Source: an uncultured Dorea sp. (GTDB lineage: Bacteria; Bacillota; Clostridia; Lachnospirales; Lachnospiraceae). From it: DNA of 43,075 bases. This document shows, in pieces, positions 8,784-16,819 of the stretch. The translations under genes and the position numbers were made by a program. Location: the NCBI GenBank assembly GCA_949916155.1, contig CATLEM010000006.1, positions 1-43,075 of the forward strand, written 5' to 3'. Positions within the stretch are counted from its first letter, which is position 1; every line of letters starts with the position of its first letter. Under the pieces are notes generated by a model. It did not search any database. It had not been told where the DNA came from and worked only from the letters and a program-made list of their open reading frames with translations.

Positions 8784-9279
8784 TAAGATACTTTGTAATA
8801 CCAGCCCCATTATAGGTTTGATGTCAATAGGACGTTTACATCTGTTGAGGGAACTGTTTGACGAGATCATTCTGCCAGAGGCCGTATATAGAGAGCTTTG
8901 CGCAGACTCTCCTGCTCATCAGAAAGAAATAGAAGAAATAAACGACAATATTTCCAAAGGATATTTTAAGATATATCAAGTCAAAAATGCTGATGCAGTC
9001 AAAAGCATGTACGGAAAACTTCATTTTGGGGAATTGGAAGTCATTGTTGCCGCAAAAGAGTTAGGTCTTCAATTCGCGATCATAGATGAAAAAGCAGCAA
9101 GAAAAATGGCGGCTGAATTTTTAATTCATACAATAGGGATTCTGGGTATTCTGCTTCTGGCCAAGAAAAGAGAGTTGATAACCTGTATCAAACCAGATGT
9201 TGATAAGCTCCGTGCAAATGGATACCGTATTTCAGATGAGCTGTATGATCAGATCCTTGATAAAGCAGGGGAGAAATGA
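8776..9279 (+). CDS. DUF3368 / PIN-like toxin
   Basis: MNNKILCNTSPIIGLMSIGRLHLLRELFDEIILPEAVYREL...LHFGELEVIVAAKELGLQFAIIDEKAARKMAAEF. Start ATG 8776, upstream of the antitoxin stop. Confidence 0.75.
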   Translation: MNNKILCNTSPIIGLMSIGRLHLLRELFDEIILPEAVYRELCADSPAHQKEIEEINDNISKGYFKIYQVKNADAVKSMYGKLHFGELEVIVAAKELGLQFAIIDEKAARKMAAEFLIHTIGILGILLLAKKRELITCIKPDVDKLRANGYRISDELYDQILDKAGEK

Positions 9280-9361
9280 TATGGATCGTGTTCCAATTTC
9301 CATTTATGCAGCATAAATAAATATTTGTGCGCATATTACAGATAAAAAATCTGATATCATT

Positions 9362-9401
9362 TGACATCAATATTGACATCAACGGTGACATCAACGATAA
9401 T
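9362..9401 (+). promoter_or_regulatory. Sigma70-like promoter embedded in three 12-bp tandem TGACATCAANNN repeats
   Basis: TGACATCAATAT-TGACATCAACGG-TGACATCAACGA (9362-9397 +/-1). TTGACA 9373-9378, 17-nt spacer, GATAAT 9396-9401. Confidence 0.5.
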
Positions 9402-9478
9402 ATTATGCTATGATAATGCATAGAGAGTATGGAGGAAATAGCGGGATTTATCAAAGGTTATGGACGCTATTGTATTGT

Positions 9479-9550
9479 GCGGAGTGCATTTTTGGAGACT
9501 AAGGATCTTGTAGCTTTCGGGCTGTGTGGGTTCAAGTCCCATCTTCCGCA
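9479..9550 (+). tRNA. tRNA-Leu(AAG)-like fragment: anticodon loop to 3' end present, D-arm absent (probable att scar or pseudo-tRNA)
   Basis: GACTAAGGATCTTG anticodon region, AGCTttcgGGCT variable arm, GTGGG-TTCAAGT-CCCAT T-arm and CTTCCGCA acceptor 3' strand. Only ~8 nt replace the D-arm. Confidence 0.55.
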
Positions 9551-9554
9551 TCAA

Positions 9555-9585
9555 GAAGAAGCCTTGATTTTTCAAGGCTTCTTTT
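9555..9585 (+). terminator. Rho-independent terminator after the tRNA-like fragment
   Basis: GAAGCCTTGA-tttt-TCAAGGCTTC followed by TTTT. Confidence 0.75.
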
Positions 9586-9600
9586 GTGTTGTAGAGAGTT

Positions 9601-9848
9601 TTACTCAAGAGCCTGAGAAGGCTCTTTTTTTCCATATTTTTCTTTCCTATAAGAAGCTAATTCCTCATCATAATCAGTAACTGCTCCTTTCCCTCGTAAC
9701 TGTTCTAATCTTGAAACTGCTTCTTGCCTTTCTGGGTGATTGTCATAATACAATCCATTTACGCCTTGCATAATCTGCAAAATGAAACTTATTTTATCTT
9801 CCGGTATTTTTCTAATTCCCTTATTGCGTTTTGTCTTAAAGCCGTCAT
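9601..9848 (-). pseudogene. Frameshifted small antitoxin-like protein
   Basis: MTALRQNAIRELEK from ATG 9848 in one frame; IPEDKISFILQIMQGVNGLYYDNHPERQEAVSRLEQLRGKGAVTDYDEELASYRKEKYGKKEPSQALE* in another. They join at an A-run. Confidence 0.55.
9607..9630 (+). terminator. Second tandem terminator-like hairpin
   Basis: AAGAGCCT-gaga-AGGCTCTT plus T-run. On the minus strand it overlaps the 3' end of a degraded ORF. Confidence 0.5.
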
Positions 9849-10280
9849 AAAACCATCTCCTTATCCATCTAATCTAATATTTTTAAAGCTGTTATTAACT
9901 ACCCTTAACCAATGTTCTGATTGTTAAATATATTATAACCCGCTAATATATAAGTGGTAAACAAAACTTAATATCATTTTAAACAAATACAGGGAAACCT
10001 GATTTTCCTTTTCCGTTATTTCCCTTGATTCGTCATAAATATCAATAGATTCCATCCAATAGATATCTTCCAGACTTGAAGTTAGCAAGTACACATTATA
10101 CCAATAAGGCGTAATACGCAAAATACTTAATAATGAGCAACTCATGGTTCTACGAAAATAGGCAAAATGGTAGCGAAGATAAGTCCAATAACGAAGCCGT
10201 AGACTTTGCTTGCAATCCGATATGCTTAATACTTATTAACGGAATTTCATTGTCGTGCGTTTATGTAACACACCGCTATT

Positions 10281-10649
10281 TCAACTGTATGAAAAATATT
10301 GACATTCGTCAAGATTGCTTAGCACGTCTCTAAGCACAAACATAAAATTCAACTTGTTTTTTTGTATAGTTTCTTCTTCAATTCTCCTACAGTATTTTTT
10401 AACTTCGTCAAGTTCTTCAAGCAGTAATTTATTACAAATTTCTCTAGCATCCTTCAAAACAAGAGCATTACAATCCACAACATCGATAGAGTATTCTTCT
10501 TCTTCTACTATTAAACATCGCTTTTCAAGGTGAAAGCTTTTTGCAAAATTTAAAACAACAAGTTTTTCGTAATCTTCATCGCACAACTCTATTGTATAAG
10601 GAGTAAAATTATTAAAATTTTGCTTTTTATAAAATGTAATATCAAGCAT
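10281..10649 (-). CDS. Hypothetical protein
   Basis: 122 aa, RBS-like GGAGGG before the ATG. AT-rich and acidic. Confidence 0.5.
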   Translation of the reverse strand: MLDITFYKKQNFNNFTPYTIELCDEDYEKLVVLNFAKSFHLEKRCLIVEEEEYSIDVVDCNALVLKDAREICNKLLLEELDEVKKYCRRIEEETIQKNKLNFMFVLRDVLSNLDECQYFSYS

Positions 10650-10682
10650 TGTTGTTCCCTCCGGTTTTCCTTTTTTTACTTT

Positions 10683-10880
10683 TTAACGAACTTCTTTAAC
10701 TTTTTCGGGTGAAAGGTTATCGTAAAGTTTTATCCCTTGTTCTTCAGCCTTTTGCTTCGTTTTATCAGAAGCTCTAGCTTGGACTAAAACTATGTCAACT
10801 CCTTGCTCGTGGAATTTATCAATATCGCTTGGAAAAATGTGTGCTCTTGCTTTAACTTCTCCATAACCTTTTTTATCCAT
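10683..10880 (-). CDS. Hypothetical small protein, possibly a C-terminal domain fragment
   Basis: MDKKGYGEVKARAHIFPSDIDKFHEQGVDIVLVQARASDKTKQKAEEQGIKLYDNLSPEKVKEVR. GGAGGAAGG lies upstream. Confidence 0.45.
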   Translation of the reverse strand: MDKKGYGEVKARAHIFPSDIDKFHEQGVDIVLVQARASDKTKQKAEEQGIKLYDNLSPEKVKEVR

Positions 10881-10922
10881 TCTCGCCTTCCTCCACTCAT
10901 CTGCTAATATTTACTATCTGCG

Positions 10923-11168
10923 CTAATCTTTTAAATAACTATCAAGAATAGAAATTAAATTTTGTTTATCTTTCTTGGGATAGCTAAAATCACCCATATG
11001 TGAATTCCCTTCTGTAGATAGAATTTTTATTCCATGTTTCTCGCCAATCTCTTTAACCATTAGCTTCATGTCTCTATGTTCAGCCAGTTTTTGAATAGCT
11101 TTATTTTCATCCTCAGATTTCTGATAATCGACTATAGAATACATTGTAATTAAATTATTATTATACAT
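10923..11168 (-). CDS. Hypothetical small protein
   Basis: 81 aa: MYNNNLITMYSIVDYQKSEDENKAIQKLAEHRDMK... Confidence 0.4.
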   Translation of the reverse strand: MYNNNLITMYSIVDYQKSEDENKAIQKLAEHRDMKLMVKEIGEKHGIKILSTEGNSHMGDFSYPKKDKQNLISILDSYLKD

Positions 11169-11220
11169 TCTCTGCTACATCCTCCTTAGCGAACACCTTA
11201 TTATATAAATTTTCTGCTAG

Positions 11221-11457
11221 TCAAAGTGCAATGTCATTTCCAGAAATAGGAAGGCTTGCCGGGGCTGATGGGGCAGGAATTGTTCGGTTGTCTGTCTCGT
11301 ATCCGTAAAGGACCAGAGCAAGAACATCTTCTGCCATCTCAATGCCGTCTTCCAAAGAATCTCCGCAAGTATAGCATCCTTCCAAATCTGGAAAAATGAT
11401 AGAATAGCCTCCATCTTCTTCTGGTGTGAAAATTGCTGGATAAGCATATTTTGCCAT
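11221..11457 (-). CDS. hicB: HicB-like antitoxin, short (78 aa, no C-terminal DNA-binding region)
   Basis: MAKYAYPAIFTPEEDGGYSIIFPDLEGCYTCGDSLEDGIEMAEDVLALVLYGYE... ends ...PISGNDIAL*. Confidence 0.8.
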   Translation of the reverse strand: MAKYAYPAIFTPEEDGGYSIIFPDLEGCYTCGDSLEDGIEMAEDVLALVLYGYETDNRTIPAPSAPASLPISGNDIAL

Positions 11458-11504
11458 AATAAAACTCCTTTCGTTTCGATATATTAAGATTGAAGAATTG
11501 GGAA

Positions 11505-11687
11505 CTATTTAAGCCCCGTATCCTTCAATATGTTATTTAATGTTCCTACTGGAATCTCTGCTTTGTGCTTTGGCACTGTGAGCTGTTTGCCGGTTTTGAG
11601 GCTGTACCAGATGTCATGCCGGCTCACGTTTCTTAATAGTTCACATTCGTTCTTTTTTAGCAGTTTGAGTAGTTCCTGTGTTTTCAT
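11505..11687 (-). CDS. hicA: HicA-like mRNA interferase toxin
   Basis: MKTQELLKLLKKNECELLRNVSRHDIWYSLKTGKQLTVPKHKAEIPVGTLNNILKDTGLK. Confidence 0.8.
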   Translation of the reverse strand: MKTQELLKLLKKNECELLRNVSRHDIWYSLKTGKQLTVPKHKAEIPVGTLNNILKDTGLK

Positions 11688-11716
11688 GGTCCCTCCTTTC
11701 TGTGATCATATCGCAG

Positions 11717-11762
11717 CACGTATAAATACGTGTGTCAACAATAAATATGTGTAAACACGTAT
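11717..11762 (-). promoter_or_regulatory. hicAB promoter region with two CACGTAT dyads
   Basis: CACGTAT-AA-ATACGTG (11717-11732) and ATATGTG-TAAA-CACGTAT (11745-11762). TTGACA on the minus strand at 11738-11733. Confidence 0.5.
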
Positions 11763-11933
11763 CGTTTTATAGAGGTTGGTTGGGATGAAGATGCTTATTA
11801 TAATTTGTTTGATATCGTTATGCTTAGAAGTACATTGAATAAAATGAGAATAGATTTGGATTTTGCCGCAAAATGAGAACAGGAGATGCTGCATCCTATT
11901 TTCCCTTCTAGGGAAGAGAGAAAGAAAGCGTAC

Positions 11934-12359
11934 ATGAAAAAGGATCTATTATCAGGAGAAATGTATGAAGAGGTGTCGATAGCAAAGTATATTGACGAGG
12001 ATGGAAGTGTGACAGCCAGGATGAGCCGCGAGAAGTGGGGGGAACACATTAATCATTATCTTTATGAATTTACTCTTGAGGAAGGAGAGCATGTGGATTT
12101 ATATCTTATAGAAAAGAGACATGGCTGGGAACCGGCTTGTCATATTCGTAAAGGTAGGAGTAATTACTTGGGGTATGGGTACGAGGCGCATGATGTGGAG
12201 TTAAGCTATAAAAAATGGGACGGGAAAACAGGGAAAATGGTGCCTGGAGAAAAAATCCCGGCAGGGATATGGCCGATTGGCTGTAGGGAAGAGGAGGGGA
12301 AAAGGATATGGATGATAATACTTGAATTATCATGCACGCAGAGAAAGTATGTATTATAA
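11934..12359 (+). CDS. Hypothetical protein
   Basis: MKKDLLSGEMYEEVSIAKYIDEDGSVTARMSREKWGEHINHYLYEF... (track ORF starts 11886). Confidence 0.4.
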   Translation: MKKDLLSGEMYEEVSIAKYIDEDGSVTARMSREKWGEHINHYLYEFTLEEGEHVDLYLIEKRHGWEPACHIRKGRSNYLGYGYEAHDVELSYKKWDGKTGKMVPGEKIPAGIWPIGCREEEGKRIWMIILELSCTQRKYVL

Positions 12360-12723
12360 ATGGAGGGAAGAACAGAGCTATCAGCCATATACTGATGAGT
12401 GGTATATTTTGTCCTGGGATTTGATTCGTATACTTGGGAGGCTGGCAGAAGAACATGAGATACCGGATTATCTGAAAGATGTAACAGATTATGAGATCAG
12501 AGGACAATCTTTGGGAAACTGGATGAAGTGTTTTAAGAGTATGGTAAATGGCGACAATGAGGAAATATTTTCTCTTAGATGGGACGTTGAGGAAAGTGTT
12601 GGAAAAGCTGTACACGCCTGTTTATATCAAATATATCGTGAGCTGATCATGAATCCGGAGGAAGTGACGGATAAGATCCGTAAACAGAAAGCGATGGAAA
12701 AAGATGAAAGTATATTTAGATAA
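12349..12723 (+). CDS. Hypothetical protein, 5' end uncertain
   Basis: MYYKWREEQSYQPYTDEWYILSWDLIRILGRLAEEHEIPDYLKDV... Confidence 0.4.
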   Translation: MYYKWREEQSYQPYTDEWYILSWDLIRILGRLAEEHEIPDYLKDVTDYEIRGQSLGNWMKCFKSMVNGDNEEIFSLRWDVEESVGKAVHACLYQIYRELIMNPEEVTDKIRKQKAMEKDESIFR

Positions 12724-13255
12724 TGAAAGAATCAAAAGAATATTTGAAAAGCGAACCAATACCATATCACAGAGAAGGGCAGTCTGCAGTATTTTATATT
12801 ACATTTTCCTTGAAGAGAAGATGAAGGGGGATATTCAACACATCCGTTTGTAAAAAAATGTTTGAAATCCGAAAAGGTAAAGATTTCAGGCGTGTTTTTT
12901 GAAGTTATACGCTTACCGATAATGCAAAAGAAAAAGCATTAGAGATATTTAAGGATGTGTATCAAAAGGAAGGAGATTTTGATACTAATGTTGTAAGACA
13001 ATATGAGAAGGATAAGAAAAAAAGCATAGGATTCGCTGCCGGGTAGAAGTCTGAGTTCTCTTGAGTTTTCACTTAAATGAATGTATTTAAAAATTAGAAA
13101 GTATGTGATATGATAGATGTCACACGGAAATGAAAACATATTTGGAAATATTGAAACTATGTTAAAAAGACTGTGTGGAATATAGCGCATGTACTGGGAA
13201 GCAGAGTTTTTGTGCGCAGTAAAAGGTATGTTTATTTGGATGAAGAGGAGAAGAG

Positions 13256-14626
13256 ATGGAAAGAATACAAAAAAGACAGAGCGGTCAGATGGATATGTTA
13301 AACGGCCCCCTGACCGGGAAAATCGTATTATTTGCCCTGCCGTTGGCGGCCAGCAGTATCCTGCAGCAGCTTTTCAATGCGGCGGATGTGGCAGTGGTGG
13401 GGAGGTTTGCCGGCAACCAGGCTCTGGCTGCGGTGGGCGGCAACAGCTCGGTGATCAATCTGCTGGTGAATTTATTCGTAGGATTCTCCGTGGGAGCCAA
13501 TGTTGTGATCGCCCGCTATATCGGAGAAGGAAAGGCGGAGAAGATCCAGAATACGGTACACACTGTCATTTCCATGGCGCTGATCTGCGGATTGATCCTT
13601 TCGGTACTGGGAAATGCGGTGGCGGCGCCCCTTCTTAAGCTGATGAACACTCCGGAGGAGGTGCTGCCGCTGGCGACAGTATATCTTAAGATCTACTTTG
13701 GCGGCATGCCCTTTTTTATGCTGTATAACTTCGGCTCGGCTATACTCAGGAGTGTGGGGGATACGAAAAAACCGCTGTACTGCCTGGTTTTGTCTGGGGT
13801 GATCAACGTTGGGCTGAATCTTTTGCTGGTGATCGTGTTTAAGCTGTCTGTCGTGGGCGTGGCCATAGCTACCGTGACGGCAAACGGCGTAAGTGCGGCG
13901 CTGATCCTCTTGTTTTTAAGCAGGAGCAAAGAGGCGATCCGTCTTGACTTAAGGCGGCTGATCCTTGATAAAGAAGAGATGGTGAAGATCATCAAGATCG
14001 GCGCTCCGGCAGGGCTTCAGGGAATGGTATTTTCTTTCTCGAATGTGTGCATACAGTCTGCGATCAATGGATTCGGGACGGACGCGATCGCAGGTTCTGC
14101 GGCGGCGTTAAATTATGAGTTCTTCACTTTTTTTGTCACAAGCGCATTTACTCAGGCGGCAGTTACCTTTACCAGCCAGAATTACGGGGCGAGGCAGTAC
14201 GGACGCTGCAGGCGCGTATGGATGATCAGCGCTGTTCTGGGAGTGCTGGGCACAGGGTGTTTAAGCGTGGTGTTTGTGTCAGGAAGAGAGTTTTTCCTTG
14301 GCATCTTCGCGGCGGATGCGGCGGCGGTCAGCTACGGGGCGGTCCGTATGCTTCATATCCAGATCTTCAGTTTCATGCCGCCGCTCTATGAAGTGACCGG
14401 CGGTGTGCTCAGGGGGATGGGCTACTCCATGATACCGGCGGTGCTGACGATGTTCGGCTCCTGTGCGGTGAGGGTAATCTGGATCTACACGGTATTTGCC
14501 TGGAAGCCGACGCTTGAGATGCTTTTCTGGGTATATCCGTTTTCCTGGATCATCACCATAAGCCTGGTAGTGGGAGCATATTTTTTCATCGGCAGGAGGG
14601 CGCTGCCGCAAGTCTCCGGAAGCTGA
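13256..14626 (+). CDS. MATE family efflux transporter
   Basis: 456 aa: MLNGPLTGKIVLFALPLAASSILQQLFNAADVAVVGRFAGNQALAAVGGNSSVINLLVNLFVGFSVGANVVIARYIG. Confidence 0.9.
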   Translation: MERIQKRQSGQMDMLNGPLTGKIVLFALPLAASSILQQLFNAADVAVVGRFAGNQALAAVGGNSSVINLLVNLFVGFSVGANVVIARYIGEGKAEKIQNTVHTVISMALICGLILSVLGNAVAAPLLKLMNTPEEVLPLATVYLKIYFGGMPFFMLYNFGSAILRSVGDTKKPLYCLVLSGVINVGLNLLLVIVFKLSVVGVAIATVTANGVSAALILLFLSRSKEAIRLDLRRLILDKEEMVKIIKIGAPAGLQGMVFSFSNVCIQSAINGFGTDAIAGSAAALNYEFFTFFVTSAFTQAAVTFTSQNYGARQYGRCRRVWMISAVLGVLGTGCLSVVFVSGREFFLGIFAADAAAVSYGAVRMLHIQIFSFMPPLYEVTGGVLRGMGYSMIPAVLTMFGSCAVRVIWIYTVFAWKPTLEMLFWVYPFSWIITISLVVGAYFFIGRRALPQVSGS

Positions 14627-14706
14627 GAAAAAGCTTTGAGCTTACCGGCGGTTTCACACCGGCTCTGTCTGGGAGAAACAGAGATCTGTAAAAGGAAGTG
14701 ACTGTT

Positions 14707-16233
14707 ATGGCACAGGAGAATCGTACGTATATTGCCATTGACCTGAAATCATTTTATGCTTCTGTGGAGTGCATGGAGAGAGGTTTGGATCCGATGACCA
14801 CGAATCTTGTGGTGGCGGATCTTACGCGTACAGAAAAGACGATCTGCCTGGCGGTATCCCCGTCCCTGAAGGCATACGGTATCTCCGGGCGGGCAAGGCT
14901 TTTTGAGGTGGTGCAGAGGGTAAAGGAAGTGAATGCACAGAGGCAGGCACTTACTCCGGGCGGATGTCTTGACGGGGCATCCTGCGATGACACAGAGCTT
15001 AAGGCCTCACCGGAAAAGGCACTTGACTATATCGTGGCTCCGCCGAGGATGGCTCACTATATCAGGTACAGTACGAAGATCTATGAGATATATCTTAACT
15101 ATGTTGCACCGGAGGACTGCCATGTCTATTCCATCGATGAGATCATGATGGATGTGACGGATTATCTGGATACTTACCGGATGACACCGCGGGCGCTTGC
15201 GGGAAAGATCATCGGAGATATCCATGATGCCACAGGGATCACCGCGACAGCGGGCATCGGGAGCAACCTGTATCTTTGCAAAGTTGCCATGGATATCGTG
15301 GCAAAGCACATCCCTCCGGATAAGAACGGGGTGCGTATCGCGTCGCTGAATGAAAAGAGCTACCGGAGGATACTGTGGGCGCACCGTCCGATCACAGATT
15401 TCTGGCGTGTGGGAAAGGGATATGCAAAAAAGCTTGCGGAGCATGGTATATTTACTATGGGAGATGTGGCTAGATGTTCCCTGGGGAAACACAGCGAATA
15501 TTATAATGAAGATCTTCTCTACCGGCTGTTCGGGGTAAATGCAGAGCTTCTGATCGATCATGCATGGGGATGGGAGCCTTGTACTATGGCGGATATCAAA
15601 GCTTATAAGCCGAGTACGAACAGCATCATGTCCGGTCAGGTGCTGCACTGCCCGTATTCTGCGGATAAAGCGAGACTGGTAGTCAGGGAGATGGCGGAGA
15701 TGCTTGCTCTTGATCTGGTTGAAAAGCGCATGGTGACAGATCAGATCGTACTGACGGTCGGTTATGACATAGAAAATCTGTTATCTCCGGAGACGGCGGA
15801 TTGTCAAGGGGAGGTCAAGACGGACCGGTACGGGCGGAAGATTCCCAAACATGCCCACGGGACAGAGAATCTGAAAGAGTATACTTCATCTGGCAGACTG
15901 ATCGTAGATGCGGTCCTGGCGCTTTATGACAGGATCATCAATAAGAAATTTTCGGTAAGAAGGATATCTGTCTGTGCCAACCGTGTGGAAAAAGAAGAGG
16001 CGGTAAAGAAAGAACCGGAATACAGGCAGCTTGATCTGTTCACTGATTACGTGGCTTTGAAAAAAGAGCAGGAGGAAGAGAGGGCAAAGCGCGATAAGGA
16101 GAGGAAATTTCAGGAGGCCATGCTTGAGATCAAGAAAAGATACGGGAAAAATGCCGTCCTTAAGGGTACGAATCTGATGGAGGGAGCGACCGCTGTGGAC
16201 CGGAACCGGCAGATCGGCGGGCATAAGGCTTAG
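14707..16233 (+). CDS. Y-family DNA polymerase (UvrX/DinB/UmuC-like)
   Basis: YIAIDLKSFYASVECMERGLDPMTTNLVVAD...VYSIDEIMMDVTDYL...GITATAGIGSNLYLCKVAMDIVAKH. Paired with a YolD-like gene. Confidence 0.9.
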   Translation: MAQENRTYIAIDLKSFYASVECMERGLDPMTTNLVVADLTRTEKTICLAVSPSLKAYGISGRARLFEVVQRVKEVNAQRQALTPGGCLDGASCDDTELKASPEKALDYIVAPPRMAHYIRYSTKIYEIYLNYVAPEDCHVYSIDEIMMDVTDYLDTYRMTPRALAGKIIGDIHDATGITATAGIGSNLYLCKVAMDIVAKHIPPDKNGVRIASLNEKSYRRILWAHRPITDFWRVGKGYAKKLAEHGIFTMGDVARCSLGKHSEYYNEDLLYRLFGVNAELLIDHAWGWEPCTMADIKAYKPSTNSIMSGQVLHCPYSADKARLVVREMAEMLALDLVEKRMVTDQIVLTVGYDIENLLSPETADCQGEVKTDRYGRKIPKHAHGTENLKEYTSSGRLIVDAVLALYDRIINKKFSVRRISVCANRVEKEEAVKKEPEYRQLDLFTDYVALKKEQEEERAKRDKERKFQEAMLEIKKRYGKNAVLKGTNLMEGATAVDRNRQIGGHKA

Positions 16234-16260
16234 TACAAGTGCCAGAAAGGAGAGCAGGAT

Positions 16261-16710
16261 ATGCTGACGTTTGACTATGAAGAAAGACATGGATACGATG
16301 ATATTATCGACTTTCCCCACCACGTATCAAAGACGCATCCGCAGATGCCGGCAGCAGACCGGGCGGCACAGTTCGCTCCGTTCGCTGCGCTTACCGGACA
16401 CGGGGAAGCAGTTAAAGAGACGGCCAGGCTTACCGGCCGGCGGATCGACCTTGATGAGACGGTAAAGGCGGATCTTGACCAGAAACTCAGCGGTATACTT
16501 GAGCGGCTGACGCCGGGAGAATATCCGGAAGTCTCTGTCGTTTATTTTGTGCCGGATGAACGGAAAGCGGGAGGCATGTACAAGGAGATTTCCGGCTGTG
16601 TGAAAAAGTTAGATGAATACAGAAAAGAATTGATTTTTACGGACGGGACGAAAGTGCCAGTCAGTGAGATCATAGAGATAGAAAGTCAGGATATCGTAGT
16701 TTTTCCCTAA
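16261..16710 (+). CDS. YolD-like family protein
   Basis: HPQMPAADRAAQFAPFAALTGHGEAVKETARLTGRRIDLDE; immediately downstream of the Y-family polymerase. Confidence 0.85.
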   Translation: MLTFDYEERHGYDDIIDFPHHVSKTHPQMPAADRAAQFAPFAALTGHGEAVKETARLTGRRIDLDETVKADLDQKLSGILERLTPGEYPEVSVVYFVPDERKAGGMYKEISGCVKKLDEYRKELIFTDGTKVPVSEIIEIESQDIVVFP

Positions 16711-16751
16711 GATACCGTAAGACAATACGCTCCGGGATGATTATAATGAAA

Positions 16752-16797
16752 AATGTCAGAGGTTCAGACTGCCCTTTGCCTCTGGCATTATTTTTTT
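16752..16797 (+). terminator. Rho-independent terminator-like hairpin
   Basis: AATGtCAGAGG ... CCTCTGgCATT then a T-run. Confidence 0.6.
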
Positions 16798-16819
16798 GAT
16801 TGAAAGAGAGGAGACTGCC

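Noticed and set aside
9479-9485. GCGGAGT as the genuine 5' acceptor strand of a functional tRNA-Leu
   Set aside because: It pairs fairly well with the 3' strand, but only ~8 nt separate it from the anticodon stem, so a canonical D-arm is impossible. Likely chance or a degraded gene.
9429-9680. 83-aa plus-strand ORF across the tRNA-Leu-like fragment
   Set aside because: It translates tRNA T-arm and terminator sequences and has no family resemblance. Treated as spurious.
12308-12349. Frameshifted start MDDNT joined to NYHARRESMYYK... for the 133-aa ORF
   Set aside because: A 1-nt deletion would join them, but without a recognised family there is no independent reason to prefer this over a start at ATG 12349.
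12724-13060. Decayed gene fragments (MKESKEYLKSEPIPYHREGQ..., ...ALEIFKDVYQKEGDFDTNVVRQYEKDKKKS)
   Set aside because: They look like remnants in different frames, but I could not assign a family or reconstruct a single ORF.
14626-14706. Hairpins (CCGG...CCGG and CTCTGT...ACAGAG) upstream of the Y-family polymerase as a riboswitch
   Set aside because: Short generic stems with no recognised aptamer consensus. At most a local terminator/leader.
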